Assembly (NCBI GenBank): GCA_964023205.1
Contig: OZ026842.1
Location: forward strand, 13,308,716-13,372,715
Source: Lutraria lutraria
Lineage: Eukaryota > Mollusca > Bivalvia > Venerida > Mactridae
Direction of reading: 5' to 3'
DNA length: 64,000 nt
Below are positions 52,299 through 63,870 of the stretch, in pieces (the stretch's first letter is position 1; every line of letters begins with the position of its first letter). The translations under genes were made by a program, and so were the position numbers. The notes below the pieces were generated by a model. The model saw only the letters and a list, made by a program, of their open reading frames with translations. It made no database searches and was not told where the DNA came from.

Positions 52299-52384
52299 TC
52301 AAAGGTTATCAACTTATTATTACACATATCACTATTAGTAACAAGTCCAGTTCTATCTGATTGAACGAAAAATGCTGACTCGCT

Positions 52385-52910
52385 ATGATTATACAAACCA
52401 GTCCGTTTCTATGTAAGTACATGTATATAAAATTAGGCCGGTTCCTTGAAAGAGTATAAAACTAGTCCGTTTCTATGTAAGTACATGTATACAAAACTAG
52501 GCCGCTTCCTTGCAAAAGTATAAAACCAGTCCGGTTCTATGTAAGTACATGTATATAAAACTAGGCCGGTTCCTTGCAAGAGTATAAAACCAGTCCATTT
52601 CTATGTAAGTACATGTATATAAAACTAGGCCGGTTCCTTGCAAGAGTATAAAACCAGTCCGGTTCTATAATTGTATAAACCAGTCCGGTTCTATGTTCGT
52701 ATAAACCATTCCGGTTCTATGTTAGCACATAAACCAGTCCGGTTCTGTGTTATGGCATAAAATAGTCCAGTTCTATGTTCCATATAAACCAGTCCGGTTC
52801 TATGTTAGTACGTAATACAGTCCGGTTCTATGTTAATATACTGATTCAATGTTTGTAAAAAATCAGTGCAGTTCTCTTTCAGTATATAAAACAGTCTGGT
52901 TCTCAAAAAT
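52385..52910. repeat. AGTCCGGTTCTATGT tandem array (64-bp dimers, then single units)
   Basis: Four 64-bp units start at about 52400, 52464, 52528 and 52592 (AGTCC...CTATGTAAGTACATGTAT...GGCCGGTTCCTTGCAAG). From 52656 to 52910 they give way to 25-32-bp units (CCAGTCCGGTTCTATGTT + spacer). The 64-bp unit looks like a dimer of the shorter one. Confidence 0.88.
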
Positions 52911-52933
52911 CTGTTTCATTTGCATTAAAATTA

Positions 52934-53115
52934 CATTGCAACCTCTTTAGAGCGGCCCTCTCTAGAGCAACAACCTCCCTTCAACAACAGCTCGAGTTTG
53001 TTTTTCTCACTGTATAATTTAACTATTAAGTTAACCTCTCTAGGCCAACAACCTCTCAACATCAACATACATTTGCTTCTCCCAAAGAGTATTGCTTTGG
53101 AGAGATTGCTTTCTT
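52934..53115 (+). mobile_element. pogo-like MITE family 1, copy 7
   Basis: TTGCAACCTCTTTAGAGCGG, CCCTCTCTAGAGCAACAACC, CTTCTCCCAAAGAGTATTGC and GGAGAGATTGC match the family; the right terminus is degraded. Confidence 0.72.
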
Positions 53116-53649
53116 TATACATTTAGGATACTATGATTCGTTGGAAATAAACTCTCTCGTTATGTAATTCAATACGCAATAATTATTATGATTCTATTTT
53201 ATATCCAAGTAACGTTATCGCAATTTTTGATTAAAGACTTTACCTTTTTACAGACGATTTTTCTGATTCCGTCAATTTAAAGTCGACTCATCATTTAAAT
53301 AATCAATATACCTTTTGTATTCATCGAAGGAACCAAATCATGGAAATTATTACAAAGTCTTTAAAAAGGTTTTATCAAGAATTTCCCTAAAAAGATTACA
53401 ACTTGAATATATTGCGATATGAACATACAGGTGACCGCGGATACCGTATTTAGTTTAAGCTAATATTAGAAAAAGGAAGTAGTATTTTGAAGTTACGATT
53501 AATCATAGGCTTATTGACTATATTTTTTAGTTTGTATTATCCAGCATTACATCTGTTCATATTTATGCCGTAGAGCTTCGTTCATGTACAATAAAACAAC
53601 CTGTTCGGGTTACATATATTGATTTACTTGTTTTAACGGCCCATTCGAT

Positions 53650-55980
53650 CGACAGCTTTAGGCATTTCAGTGCCACACGACAGCTTTAGTCATTTCAGTG
53701 TCACACGACAGCTTTAGTCATTTCAGAGCCACACGACAGCTTTATAGTCATTTCAGTACCACACGACAGCTTTAGTCATTTCAGAGCCACACGAAAGCTT
53801 TAGTCATTTCAGAGCCACACGACAGCTTTAGTCATTTCAGAGCCACACGAAAGCTTTATAGTCATTTCAGAGCCACAAGACAGCTTAAGTCATTTCAGTG
53901 TCACACGACAGCTTTAGCCATTTCAGAGCCACACGACAGCTTTAGTCATTTCGTGTCACACGACAGCTTTAGTCATTTCAGTGTCACACGACAGCTTTAG
54001 TCATTTCAGTGTCACACGACAGCTTAAGTCATTTCAGTGTCACACGACAGCTTTAGTCATTTCAGAGCCACACGACAGCTTTAGTCATTTCAGTGCCACA
54101 CGAAAGCTTTAGTCATTTCAGAGCCACACGACAGCTTTAGTCATTTCAGAGCCACACGACAGCTTTAGTCATTTCAAAGCCACACGACAGCTTAAGTCAT
54201 TTCAGTGTCACACGACAGCTTTAGTCATTTCAGAGCCACACGACAGCTTTAGTCATTTCGTGTCACACGACAGCTTTAGTCATTTCAGTGTCACACGACA
54301 GCTTTAGTCATTTCAGTGTCACACGACAGCTTTAGTCATTTCAGTGTCACAGGACAGCTTAAGTCATTTCAGTGTCACACGACAGCTTTAGTCATTTCAG
54401 AGCCACACGACAGCTTTAGTCATTTCAGAGCCACACGACAGCTTTAGTCATTTCAGAGCCACACGACAGCTTTATAGTCATTTCAGAGCCACACGAAAGC
54501 TTTAGTCATTTCAGAGCCACACGACAGCTTTAGTCATTTCAGAGCCACACGACAGCTTAAGTCATTTCAGTACCACACGACAGCTTTAGTCATTTCAGAG
54601 CCACACGACAGCTTTAGTCATTTCAGAGCCACACGACAGCTTTAGTCATTTCAGAGCCACACGACAGCTTTAGTCATTTCAGAGCCACACGACAGCTTTA
54701 GTCATTTCAGAGCCACACGAAAGCTTTAGTCATTTCAGAGCCACACGAAAGCTTTAGTCATTTCAGAGCCACACGACAGCTTTAGTCATTTCAGAGCCAC
54801 ACGACAGCTTTAGTCATTTCAGTGCCACACGACAGCTTTATAGTCATTTCAGTGTCACACGACAGCTTTAGTCATTTCAGAGCCACACGACAGCTTTAGT
54901 CATTTCAGAGCCACACGACAGCTTTATAGTCATTTCAGTGCCACACGACAGCTTTAGTCATTTCAGAGCCACACGACAGCTTTAGTCATTTCACAGCCAC
55001 ACGACAGCTTTATAGTCATTTCAGTACCACACGACAGCTTTAGTCATTTCAGTGCCACACGAAAGCTTTAGTCATTTCAGAGCCACACGACAGCTTTAGT
55101 CATTTCAGAGCCACACGACAGCTTTAGTCATTTCAAAGCCACACGACAGCTTAAGTCATTTCAGTGTCACACGACAGCTTTAGTCATTTCAGAGCCACAC
55201 GACAGCTTTAGTCATTTCGTGTCACACGACAGCTTTAGTCATTTCAGTGTCACACGACAGCTTTAGTCATTTCAGTGTCACACGACAGCTTTAGTCAATT
55301 CAGAGCCACACGACAGCTTTAGTCATTTCAGTGCCACACGAAAGCTTTAGTCATTTCAGAGCCACACGACAGCTTTAGTCATTTCAGAGCCACACGACAG
55401 CTTTAGTCATTTCAAAGCCACACGACAGCTTAAGTCATTTCAGTGTCACACGACAGCATTATTCATTTCAGAGCCACACGACAGCTTTAGTCATTTCGTG
55501 TCACACGACAGCTTTAGTCATTTCAGTGTCACACGACAGCTTTAGTCATTTCAGTGTCACACGACAGCTTTAGTCATTTCAGTGTCACACGACAGCTTAA
55601 GTCATTTCAGAGCCACACGACAGCTTTAGTCATTTCAGTACCACACGACAGCTTAAGTCATTTCAGTAACACACGACAGCTTTAGTCATTTCAGAGCCAC
55701 ACGACAGCTTTAGTCATTTCAGAGTCACACGACAGCTTTAGTCATTTCAGAGCCACACGACAGCTTTAGTCATTTCAGAGCCACACGAAAGCTTTAGTCA
55801 TTTCAGTGCCACACGACAGCTTTAGTCATTTCAGAGCCACACGACAGCTTTAGTCATTTCAGAGTCACACGACAGCTTTAGTCATTTCAGAGCCACACGA
55901 CAGCTTTAGTCATTTCAGAGCCACACGACAGCTTTAGTCATTTCAGTGCCACACGACAGCTTTAGTCATTTCAGAGCCAC
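53650..55980. repeat. 28-bp satellite array, about 83 units
   Basis: The unit CACACGACAGCTTTAGTCAT then TTCAGAGC repeats head to tail for 2.3 kb. Variants: AGAGCC/AGTGTC/AGTGCC/AGTACC, GAAAGC for GACAGC, TTAAGTC, a TA insertion (TTTATAGTC), and a one-base-shorter TTTCGTGTC unit. Variant strings recur in blocks, so higher-order duplication occurred. It lies 3.4 kb upstream of the TNF-B start codon. Confidence 0.95.
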
Positions 55981-55982
55981 CC

Positions 55983-56026
55983 CAGAGAGAGAGAGAGACA
56001 GAGACAGAGAGGGAGGGAGGGAGGGG
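55983..56026. repeat. GA-rich microsatellite (AGAG then GGGA)
   Basis: CAGAGAGAGAGAGAGACAGA then GAGGGAGGGAGGGAGGGG. It directly borders the 28-bp satellite. Confidence 0.9.
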
Positions 56027-57280
56027 ATAAGATGCAGATAAACCGGGCATTTTTATCTCAACTCTTTTTGCGAATACTACTTTATCATGCCGGGTGTAAA
56101 GCACCGCTATATGCCTCACCCGTTCCCCGTGACTTTCTTAACACGGTAATTGACTCGGTTGTTGCGGTGAGGATGTCTGGATGACAAGTCAGTTTACTAT
56201 AAACCAGTGCAAAGTTAATTGTTTGGTCACCATAATTATATTTCTGACCATATGACGGGGCTTAAGTCAGTTTATTTTGCCATTTTTACAGTATTAACAT
56301 CATCTGGTCCCATTCTACTTATATATGTCAATTGATTGTGTTTTGGGCTTTTCGCCCGATTATTTGTCATATATCATATAAAGAAAAAAGTCGCGTTAGG
56401 GTTTTCCCCATTTCTTTTCTCATACCGGAAATACTCAGTATGTTGTTTTGTAGAAGTACATGTGTTCGTTTTAAATGATTGAAAGTATATTCGCTCTTTA
56501 CTACTTATTGTATCCCTGCTTAGTTATATTTTAGACGTTTTCACCTGCCATTTGATAAAAAACATTTAATTCATACCAAACCCATATCTACATACAATGT
56601 AACGCTTTCAGTGCGCACTTTTATCTCATTGTCCGATTTAATTTCATTCCGGGTATATCAATCGATTTCCGTGAAAAACAGATATTATATCATACATGTA
56701 TATAAACACATCAGGATGTAACATATAACGTAATGTAATGCTTTAGATTACTTTACATAAGTTGCGAATACGGCGGAAGCTCTAAATTATACGAATTTCT
56801 CTGATCCGGAAATCATGTCAACACGGCCCGTCCGGTGTAAAAAATTTTCATGACAGATTCTTATTCAATTTCTCGCTTATTTTTTTCATTTTGCCTCAGT
56901 ATAAAACCATCCTACCCGGGAACCCTTTAATCCGGATATTCCCCAAGGGGCAGACAAGTCCTTTTTAGATACCACTCTTTCCGGCGGAAGTACATGTAGG
57001 CTTTTCTCATGGACACGGTTATTGTGCTGGAATTTCAACAAACGTGCTGTATTCTTATACAAGTGTACATATATTGTATAAAACGTTTTCAAGCTTTGAG
57101 TTATTTAAACATGTACATCTGTATTAATAGAATCGGGAAGTTCTTTCACTGACAGTTATCGCATTAAGTTCAAATTTCGTCGTGTTCAAAGTGTCGAGAT
57201 CTGTTTATTAACTGATTCATTATTCGAATAAGTGTTCATGCCATAATAACTTGACAAAACTATATAAATTATAAAGTAAA
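56027..57280. other. Spacer, no gene seen
   Basis: No recognised protein content; the 68-codon minus-strand frame at 56886-57092 looks random. Confidence 0.4.
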
Positions 57281-57289
57281 GTTTGGCAG

Positions 57290-57900
57290 AATATCAATGA
57301 TCTACGGCTTATAGCATTAACTGGCATTTAAAGTTGAATTTGAATAAAACTAAAGTAGTAATACTAGTACTTAATGGGGCCTGGGCAAACGGGAAATTTC
57401 AAATTTTATTTAGGTAATGAAACTATTAAGATCACGGATAGTTCTCACTATTTAGGTGTAATATTCTCTAATAACAGATCGTTTTTTAAAGCTAGAAAAC
57501 ATGCAGTACAGAAAGCATTAAAGGCAATCACCGGACGGTATTTATTATTTACCAAGTCCAATAACTCAGATTTACCGCTAGATACAGATTTGGCCACACA
57601 GATCTATCTACCTTGACTTACGGATCACAAATATATGGTTTTGAAAATTTAGATAGACAACAGTTACTCGTGATCTGTACTGCATATTCTTCAAAATTGT
57701 TATCAAGAATTTTTTCTACAAAGTACTACTATTTACGCATGAATATTGTGTTGCACCTCTTTTATCTGTAATCATTTAAATGTATATACAAACTAGGGCT
57801 ATAGATCGTTGGGTAAGTGGCGTTCCGATCCAATCCACGGTTCAGCACTTACGATCCTTAAATCGAATCTTTTGTTGTCAAGTAACCCATCCAAAACGTT
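57290..57900 (+). pseudogene. LINE reverse transcriptase C-terminal fragment
   Basis: It reads LNLNKTKVVI, then FKFYLGNETIKITDSSHYLG VIFSNNRSF, AVQKALKAITGR, and after a frameshift LTYGSQIYGFENLDRQQLL. These are the N-x-x-KTK-x-V, YLG and YG-x-x-x-WGF-like motifs after the RT catalytic box of non-LTR elements. Reading is broken by frameshifts and stops. A CAGGCGCG MITE interrupts it at 57901. The frame at 58360-58548 could be a further remnant. Confidence 0.78.
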
Positions 57901-58221
57901 CAGGCGCGTAGCTGCCTATACGCGACTACGAGGCTGAATCCACATGATTCTGACAAAAAAAAAAAAAAAATCAGGAATTTTTTAAAATCACAAAAATCTA
58001 CTTCATTAATGTATAAACCCTTGACGCCTTAATGTATTCTATTTGTCCATATTCTTTATGGTACCAAAACTGACTTCTTGAGAACTACATTAATGACCCT
58101 GAAATCGCCTAGAATGCACCAGATTGCACCATTATTCTCAAAATTTTCCGGGGGAGCATGCCCCCGGACACCCCTAGCTTAATCCTGAATCCACATCCAT
58201 GGAGGGCTAGCTACGCGCCTG
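57901..58221. mobile_element. CAGGCGCGTAGCT MITE, copy 2, 5-bp target duplication
   Basis: It starts CAGGCGCGTAGCTGCCTATA and ends GGGCTAGCTACGCGCCTG. ACGTT lies on both sides (57896-57900 and 58222-58226). It is about 80 bp longer than copy 1 (31894-32135); an A-rich stretch near 57955-58045 accounts for the extra length. The central GAATGCACCAGATTGCACCA is shared. Confidence 0.85.
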
Positions 58222-58559
58222 ACGTTGCAGTCCGGAAGACAGCTAAATTAAATTTTCCTTTAGGAATAATGAAGTAAATCAATATAAATTGTTATATGGC
58301 TTAAGTTTATACGTACTCCCAATTAATGGATTAACCAGTATCATTTTCTGGTTTAGCCCGTGACCCATTACTTAAAGACCCGATTGGACTTCTTGGCAAA
58401 CATAGTACTCCATGATGAGACAATATATATTCAGAGAAAAGGGATTTTTAAGAACAAAGACTACATTTTTTGTCCAAAAGCAAGATCGCGAACCACGAAT
58501 CTCAGTAATGACGATTATTCGTACTTGATTTTTCCATTTGATTCGTGATTAGCAGAGTA

Positions 58560-59230
58560 CTCGGATATACTCGCCCCAGCCTTAATAAAATCTCATCATT
58601 TACATATACCTATTAGTTGCAGTTCGAACACTCTGTGTTAAATATCAATCTATAATGCTTTCATAAACATTTTATTCCACTTGTTTTTATGAATGTCATT
58701 CTTTCCAGTTGTAATTTAGATGTGTGCGAAATATACGACACCCACGTACAGTAATTTTCAATTCTCCCTGCCAAAAATAGTAAAAATGACTGAATTTCGA
58801 GCAGATTTTAAAACTCTCCCTACTAACTTGCATAACCGTATTCAAGTATTGTATATTTTATATTAATAATAGTATATTTTATTTTCAGAAGGTAACTCAT
58901 TAAGATGATACATCAATATAGATAAAATACAAACAAATATAACAATGAACATTCTATTGACCCATACCGTTAAATTACGACCCCATTTCGCGTGAAAATT
59001 TGACCCTCATTGATAAATTATATCTTAGTAAAAATGATCATCCTCTGTGCTGCACAGAGATATTTTTCAGTGTTGAAAACCACTCCCTACAGTATTTAAT
59101 TGTGTAATGTCAATCATTCTCTTGATTCCTTTTCATATAACTTAATTGGTGATTTAAATTCATATTTATACGATTAGTTCGGGGTTTTCCAAAAGGGGTT
59201 CTTTCATTGCGTGTTGATAGGGTTATTGTA
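58560..59230. other. Spacer, no gene seen
   Basis: No recognised gene or repeat. Confidence 0.35.
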
Positions 59231-59240
59231 CGGCGATTTT

Positions 59241-59408
59241 TAAGTGGCAATGCAAAATCGCAACTTCTTGCACCGAAGCAGATTACTGACAGTGTCCGAA
59301 ATATCCGCAATGGTCATCACGTGATAAGTGGCAATGCAAAATCGCAACTTCTTGCACCGAAGCAGATTACTGACAGTGCCCGAAATATCCGCAATGGTCA
59401 TCACGTGA
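59241..59408. repeat. 84-bp tandem duplication, two copies
   Basis: Copies 59241-59324 and 59325-59408 differ at about one position (TGTCC versus TGCCC). Unit start TAAGTGGCAATGCAAAATCG. 84 is a multiple of three, so an open frame runs through both, but no known domain is seen. Confidence 0.92.
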
Positions 59409-60118
59409 TATAACAATGCAATGTGTCTAAGTGTTGATTCTTAAAGAGCATACCCAATACTTACAATTAATGATAAAATATAATTAGAAAATGGCAGCAT
59501 GGCTTCCAAGTGACGTCATCAGTTTATGAGCAAGAAGTTGTGAGAAAGCTTCAGGATGATCTAGATAGTCAAGGTCATGTTTATTTTGAGGCGAGCAATG
59601 CGTGCTTATTCGCTGTTTTGTTACATTTCGTTGCATGTACAGAAAATTAACTTGTAAGTTGATATTTTATGGAGATCTTGTTCAACCACGGTAGTATAAT
59701 ATTAATATGCGCATGAGTGACAGTCTAACTTTAAATCATTACAAACAAATAATTGTGCTCCAGCATGTATTATTAGACCCAAAACACGAGCTACGAAGAA
59801 CAACTTCTAAATTCAGTAAGGGTCGCAAAAATGTATTAAGGAACCGTGTACGTTCGATGAACGTTCATGCAGGACTGTTCTAGAGTAAATCGAGCGAAAT
59901 TCATTCACATCTAATGTTAACTTTATTCCATGACCGAGCAAGGCTTTCTGACTATCGTAATGTCGATGTTTTAAATGTCAATTTAAGTACAGATTTGAAG
60001 ATCGTCGCGGGAGACAACTTCATGCAGCCGGTGTTCATGTAAATAAATCTCTTGCGCGTTCGATTAACTTAAAGAACTGTTCTAGAGTTAAATGAGTAAA
60101 ATCGTCTGCATGTAAACA

Positions 60119-60190
60119 TAAACTGGTTCCCGTTTCATGTTGCTACAGGTACACCGAAGTACAGACTAGTCAATGAGAACCAGTTTACAT
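60119..60190. repeat. Short inverted-repeat element, AAACTGGTTCCCG ends, copy 2
   Basis: The left end TAAACTGGTTCCCG and right end inverse of GAGAACCAGTTTACA form inverted repeats around a core with GTACAGACTAG. Compare 48241-48310. Confidence 0.55.
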
Positions 60191-60600
60191 GTGACCACGT
60201 GTTTGGACTAATACGTTCTAGTGTTGGAAAATCGGACTCAAAAGAGAACCGATTATCGAATCGGAAAGGGTGTTTCGATTCATAATCGAAAAATAATCGC
60301 AAGCAAGTTCATATCCTTATTTTATAAACTTATTTGGTTGTTACTTGTTTGTCATACAAAATTACTCAAAAAAACTTCCAAGACTGTTGACATGAACCTA
60401 GTCTGGTTCCCGGACGTGCTCTACAATTACATAGTGTAAGGGGAAGCAACTCCAGACTAACATGAACCTCCCTGTTCCTCACTGGGCACTATATTACTGA
60501 TGATTCTGACTGAATCAACTTGTACCCATTTTTGTTGATGTACACACAGTCTGCATTGATTGTTTGTCGACATACTTATAAAAAAAGTTATCACAAATGG

Positions 60601-60626
60601 TAAGGACTTATATACATACTTCCTTG
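60601..60626. repeat. Degenerate third copy of the AAGGACTTAT micro-palindrome
   Basis: TAAGGACTTATATACATACT TCCTTG retains the left arm of 52257-52298. Flanks CAAATGG and CAAATGT match at six of seven positions. Confidence 0.5.
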
Positions 60627-60969
60627 CAAATGTCAGTATAAAAATAAAATTACAAAAAGTTAGATTCTTTACATGTTTTGTTGGTACGAGTGAGCAACAA
60701 ATATAAGTCGGGTATGAGTAAATTGAGGGATTATTTATTAATGCGTAGACGAATTCTGATAAACGAGTTTACCAGATGTCTTAGATTTTAATGGAATATA
60801 ACAAGTCATAAACAGCTTTATTGCTATAACGTTGAGCTAGTCATCACTATAAAAATGAGGTCCATAGTCCTGATCATATCCCTTTTTGTATTTTGTGTCA
60901 CCTTTTGTTTTTCATCTGGAATTTTACGCATCGCGAAAAACTGTTACTTGTAAATAATTGACCATTGGT

Positions 60970-61255
60970 AGGGGGGGGGGGGGGGGCTATATAGGAGTCA
61001 CTTTTTCGGTCAGTCTGTCAAAGGTATCTCAAAGGTCATGGTCACCCTTGAATATCAATTCTCAAAATTGGCCATAAATTAGCTTGTCTTTAAGTTATCT
61101 ATTGTGGGATTTTAAATTAGCTGATCACCATCATTATAATAACAAGCAATCACATGGATTATCGCATAGATTTTGTTCAACTAGAAGCCATACATCTGTG
61201 ACATGGCGGTATGTGGGGGTATTTTAAGTCACTCTGTGGCAGTTCTAGTTGATTC
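60970..61255 (+). mobile_element. GGGGGCTATATAG...TTCTAGTT dispersed repeat
   Basis: It holds CGGTCAGTCTGTCAAAGGTA, AAAGGTCATGGTCACC and GTGGCAGTTCTAGTTG, in the style of the TATGCCC group. It begins at a G-run of about 16. Confidence 0.4.
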
Positions 61256-61283
61256 GGGCGTCGAGTATCTTAGGTAAATTAAA

Positions 61284-63870
61284 AGAAAGCGATCCAGTTT
61301 TCTAGAAATGACAGTTTGTGAGAAAATTTCCCAGCATCAAGATTTTTTGACAAAACTAATTTTTTATTTTCTCCTTAAGCATTGTTAGTACATGAATGCA
61401 ACTTTACTTACAAGTAGTTGGCATGAACAAATGTTGGTGACAAGGTTGAATTTTCTATGCTCTGCTTACTTTTGAGTTTATTGAAATTCTAGAAATAACC
61501 ATTTCTGTGAAAAGTATCCGAGAGTCGCTGAAAGTCTTCGATTTTGAATATCTCTACCATCTTTGGATTTGCAGCATTGAAACTACACATGCTAGTAATA
61601 GACATCTATGGAAGTCAGTGCCACAAAAGGCTTGACCATGCTACCTTTACTTTGGAGTTTATTAACATTTTAGAAATGGCAGTTGGAGAAAACATTTTTT
61701 TGTGCTGACGCTTTACGACAAATTTTTATCTTTCATTTACTCTTTAATTGTAGACAATACAAAGATGGGACCATTACATACAAGTAGTGTGGATCAATGG
61801 AAATCTGTGATGAGAACAGATTTGGTATGGTATGGTTACTTTTGGTTTTATTACATATCTAGAAATGACAGTTTGTGAGAAATTTCCCAGCATCAAGATT
61901 TTTTGACAAAACTAATTTTTTATTTTCTCCTTAAGCATTGTTGGTACATGAATGCAACTTTACTTACAAGTAGTTGGCATGAACAAATGTTGGTGACAAG
62001 GTTGAATTTTCTATGCTCTGCTTACTTTTGAGTTTATTGAAATTCTAGAAATAACCATTTCTGTGAAAAGTATCCGAGAGTCGCTGAAAGTCTTTGATTT
62101 TGAATATCTCTACCATCTTTGGATTTGCAGCATTGAAACTACACATGCTAGTAAAAGACATCTATGGAAGTCAGTACCACAAAAAGCTTGACCATGCTAC
62201 CTTTACTTTGGAGTTAATTAACATTTTAGAAATGGCAGTTGGAGAAAACATTTTTTTGTGCGGACGCTTTACGACAATTTTTTATCTTTCATTTACTCTT
62301 CAATTGTAGACAATACAAAGATGGGACCATTACATACAAGTAGTGTGGATCAATGGAAATCTGTGGTGAGAACAGATTTGGTATGGTATGGTTACTTTTG
62401 GTTTTATTACATTTCTAGAAATGACAGTTTGTGAGAAAATTTCCCAGCATCAAGATTTTTTGACAAAACTAATTTTTTATTTTCTCCTTAAGCATTGTTG
62501 GTACATGAATGCAACTTTACTTACAAGTAGTTGGCATGAACAAATGTTGGTGACAAGGTTGAATTTTCTATGCTCTGCTTACTTTTGAGTTTAGTGAAAT
62601 TCTAGAAATAACCATTTCTGTGAAAAGTATCCGAGAGTTGCTGAAGGTCTTTGATTTTGAATATCTCTACAATCTTTGGATCTGCAGCTTTGAAACTACA
62701 CATGCTAGTAATAGACATCTATGGAAGTCAGTGCCACAAAAGGCTTGACCATGCTACCTTTACTTTGGAGTTTATTAACATTTTAGAAATGGCAGTTGGA
62801 GAAAACATTTTTTTGTGCTGACGCTTTACGACAAATTTTTATCTTTCATTTACTCTTTAATTGTAGACAATACAAAGATGGGACCATTACATACAAGTAG
62901 TGTGGATCAATGGAAATCTGTGATGAGAACAGATTTGGTATGGTATGGTTACTTTTGGTTTTATTACATATCTAGAAATGACAGTTTGTGAGAAATTTCC
63001 CAGCATCAAGATTTTTTGACAAAACTAATTTTTTATTTTCTCCTTAAGCATTGTTGGTACATGAATGCAACTTTACTTACAAGTAGTTGGCATGAACAAA
63101 TGTTGGTGACAAGGTTGAATTTTCTATGCTCTGCTTACTTTTGAGTTTATTGAAATTCTAGAAATAACCATTTCTGTGAAAAGTATCCGAGAGTCGCTGA
63201 AAGTCTTTGATTTTGAATATCTCTACAATCTTTGGATCTGCAGCTTTGAAACTACACATGCTTGTAATAGACATCTATGGAAGTCAGTGCCACAAAAGGC
63301 TTGACCATGCTACCTTTACTTTGGGGTTTATTAACATTTTAGAAATGGCAGTTGGAGAGAACATTTTTTTGTGCGGACGCTTTACGACAAATTTTTATCT
63401 TTCATTTACTCTTTAATTGTAGACAATACAAAGATGGGACCATTATATACAAGTAGTGTGGATCAATGGAAATCTGTGATGAGAACAGATTTGGTATGGT
63501 ATGGTTACTTTTGGTTTTATTACATTTCTAGAAATGACAGTTTGTGAGAAAATTTCCCAGCATCAAGATTTTTTGACAAAACTAATTTTTTATTTTCTCC
63601 TTAAGCATTGTTGGTACATGAATGCAACTTTACTTACAAGTAGTTGGCATGAACAAATGTTGGTGACAAGGTTGAATTTGCTATGCTCTGCTTACTTTTG
63701 AGTTTATTGAAATTCTAGAAATAACCATTTCTGTGAAAAGTATCCGAGAGTCGCTGAAAGTCTTTGATTTTGAATATCTCTACCATCTTTGGATCTGCAG
63801 CATTGAAACTACACATGCTAGTAATAGACATCAATGGAAGTCAGTGCCACAAAAGGCTTGTCCATGCTTA
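61284..63870. repeat. Nested satellite: about 186-bp submonomer x3 = 557-bp monomer, 1113-bp dimer
   Basis: The marker TCTAGAAATGACAGTTTGTG recurs at 61301, 61858, 62414, 62971 and 63527 (spacings 557, 556, 557, 556). Within each monomer two related submonomers start TCTAGAAATAACCATTTCTG and TTTAGAAATGGCAGTTGGAG, at 187 and 367 bp. Alternating ACATATC/ACATTTC junctions and GAGAAATTT/GAGAAAATTT variants define a 1113-bp dimer. Repeated short open frames (for example 62388-62588 and 63501-63701) come from this structure. Confidence 0.92.

Noticed and set aside
53650..55980. CRISPR-like array of 28-bp repeats
   Set aside because: Units are directly adjacent with no unique spacers, and the window is clearly animal DNA. 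It is a satellite.
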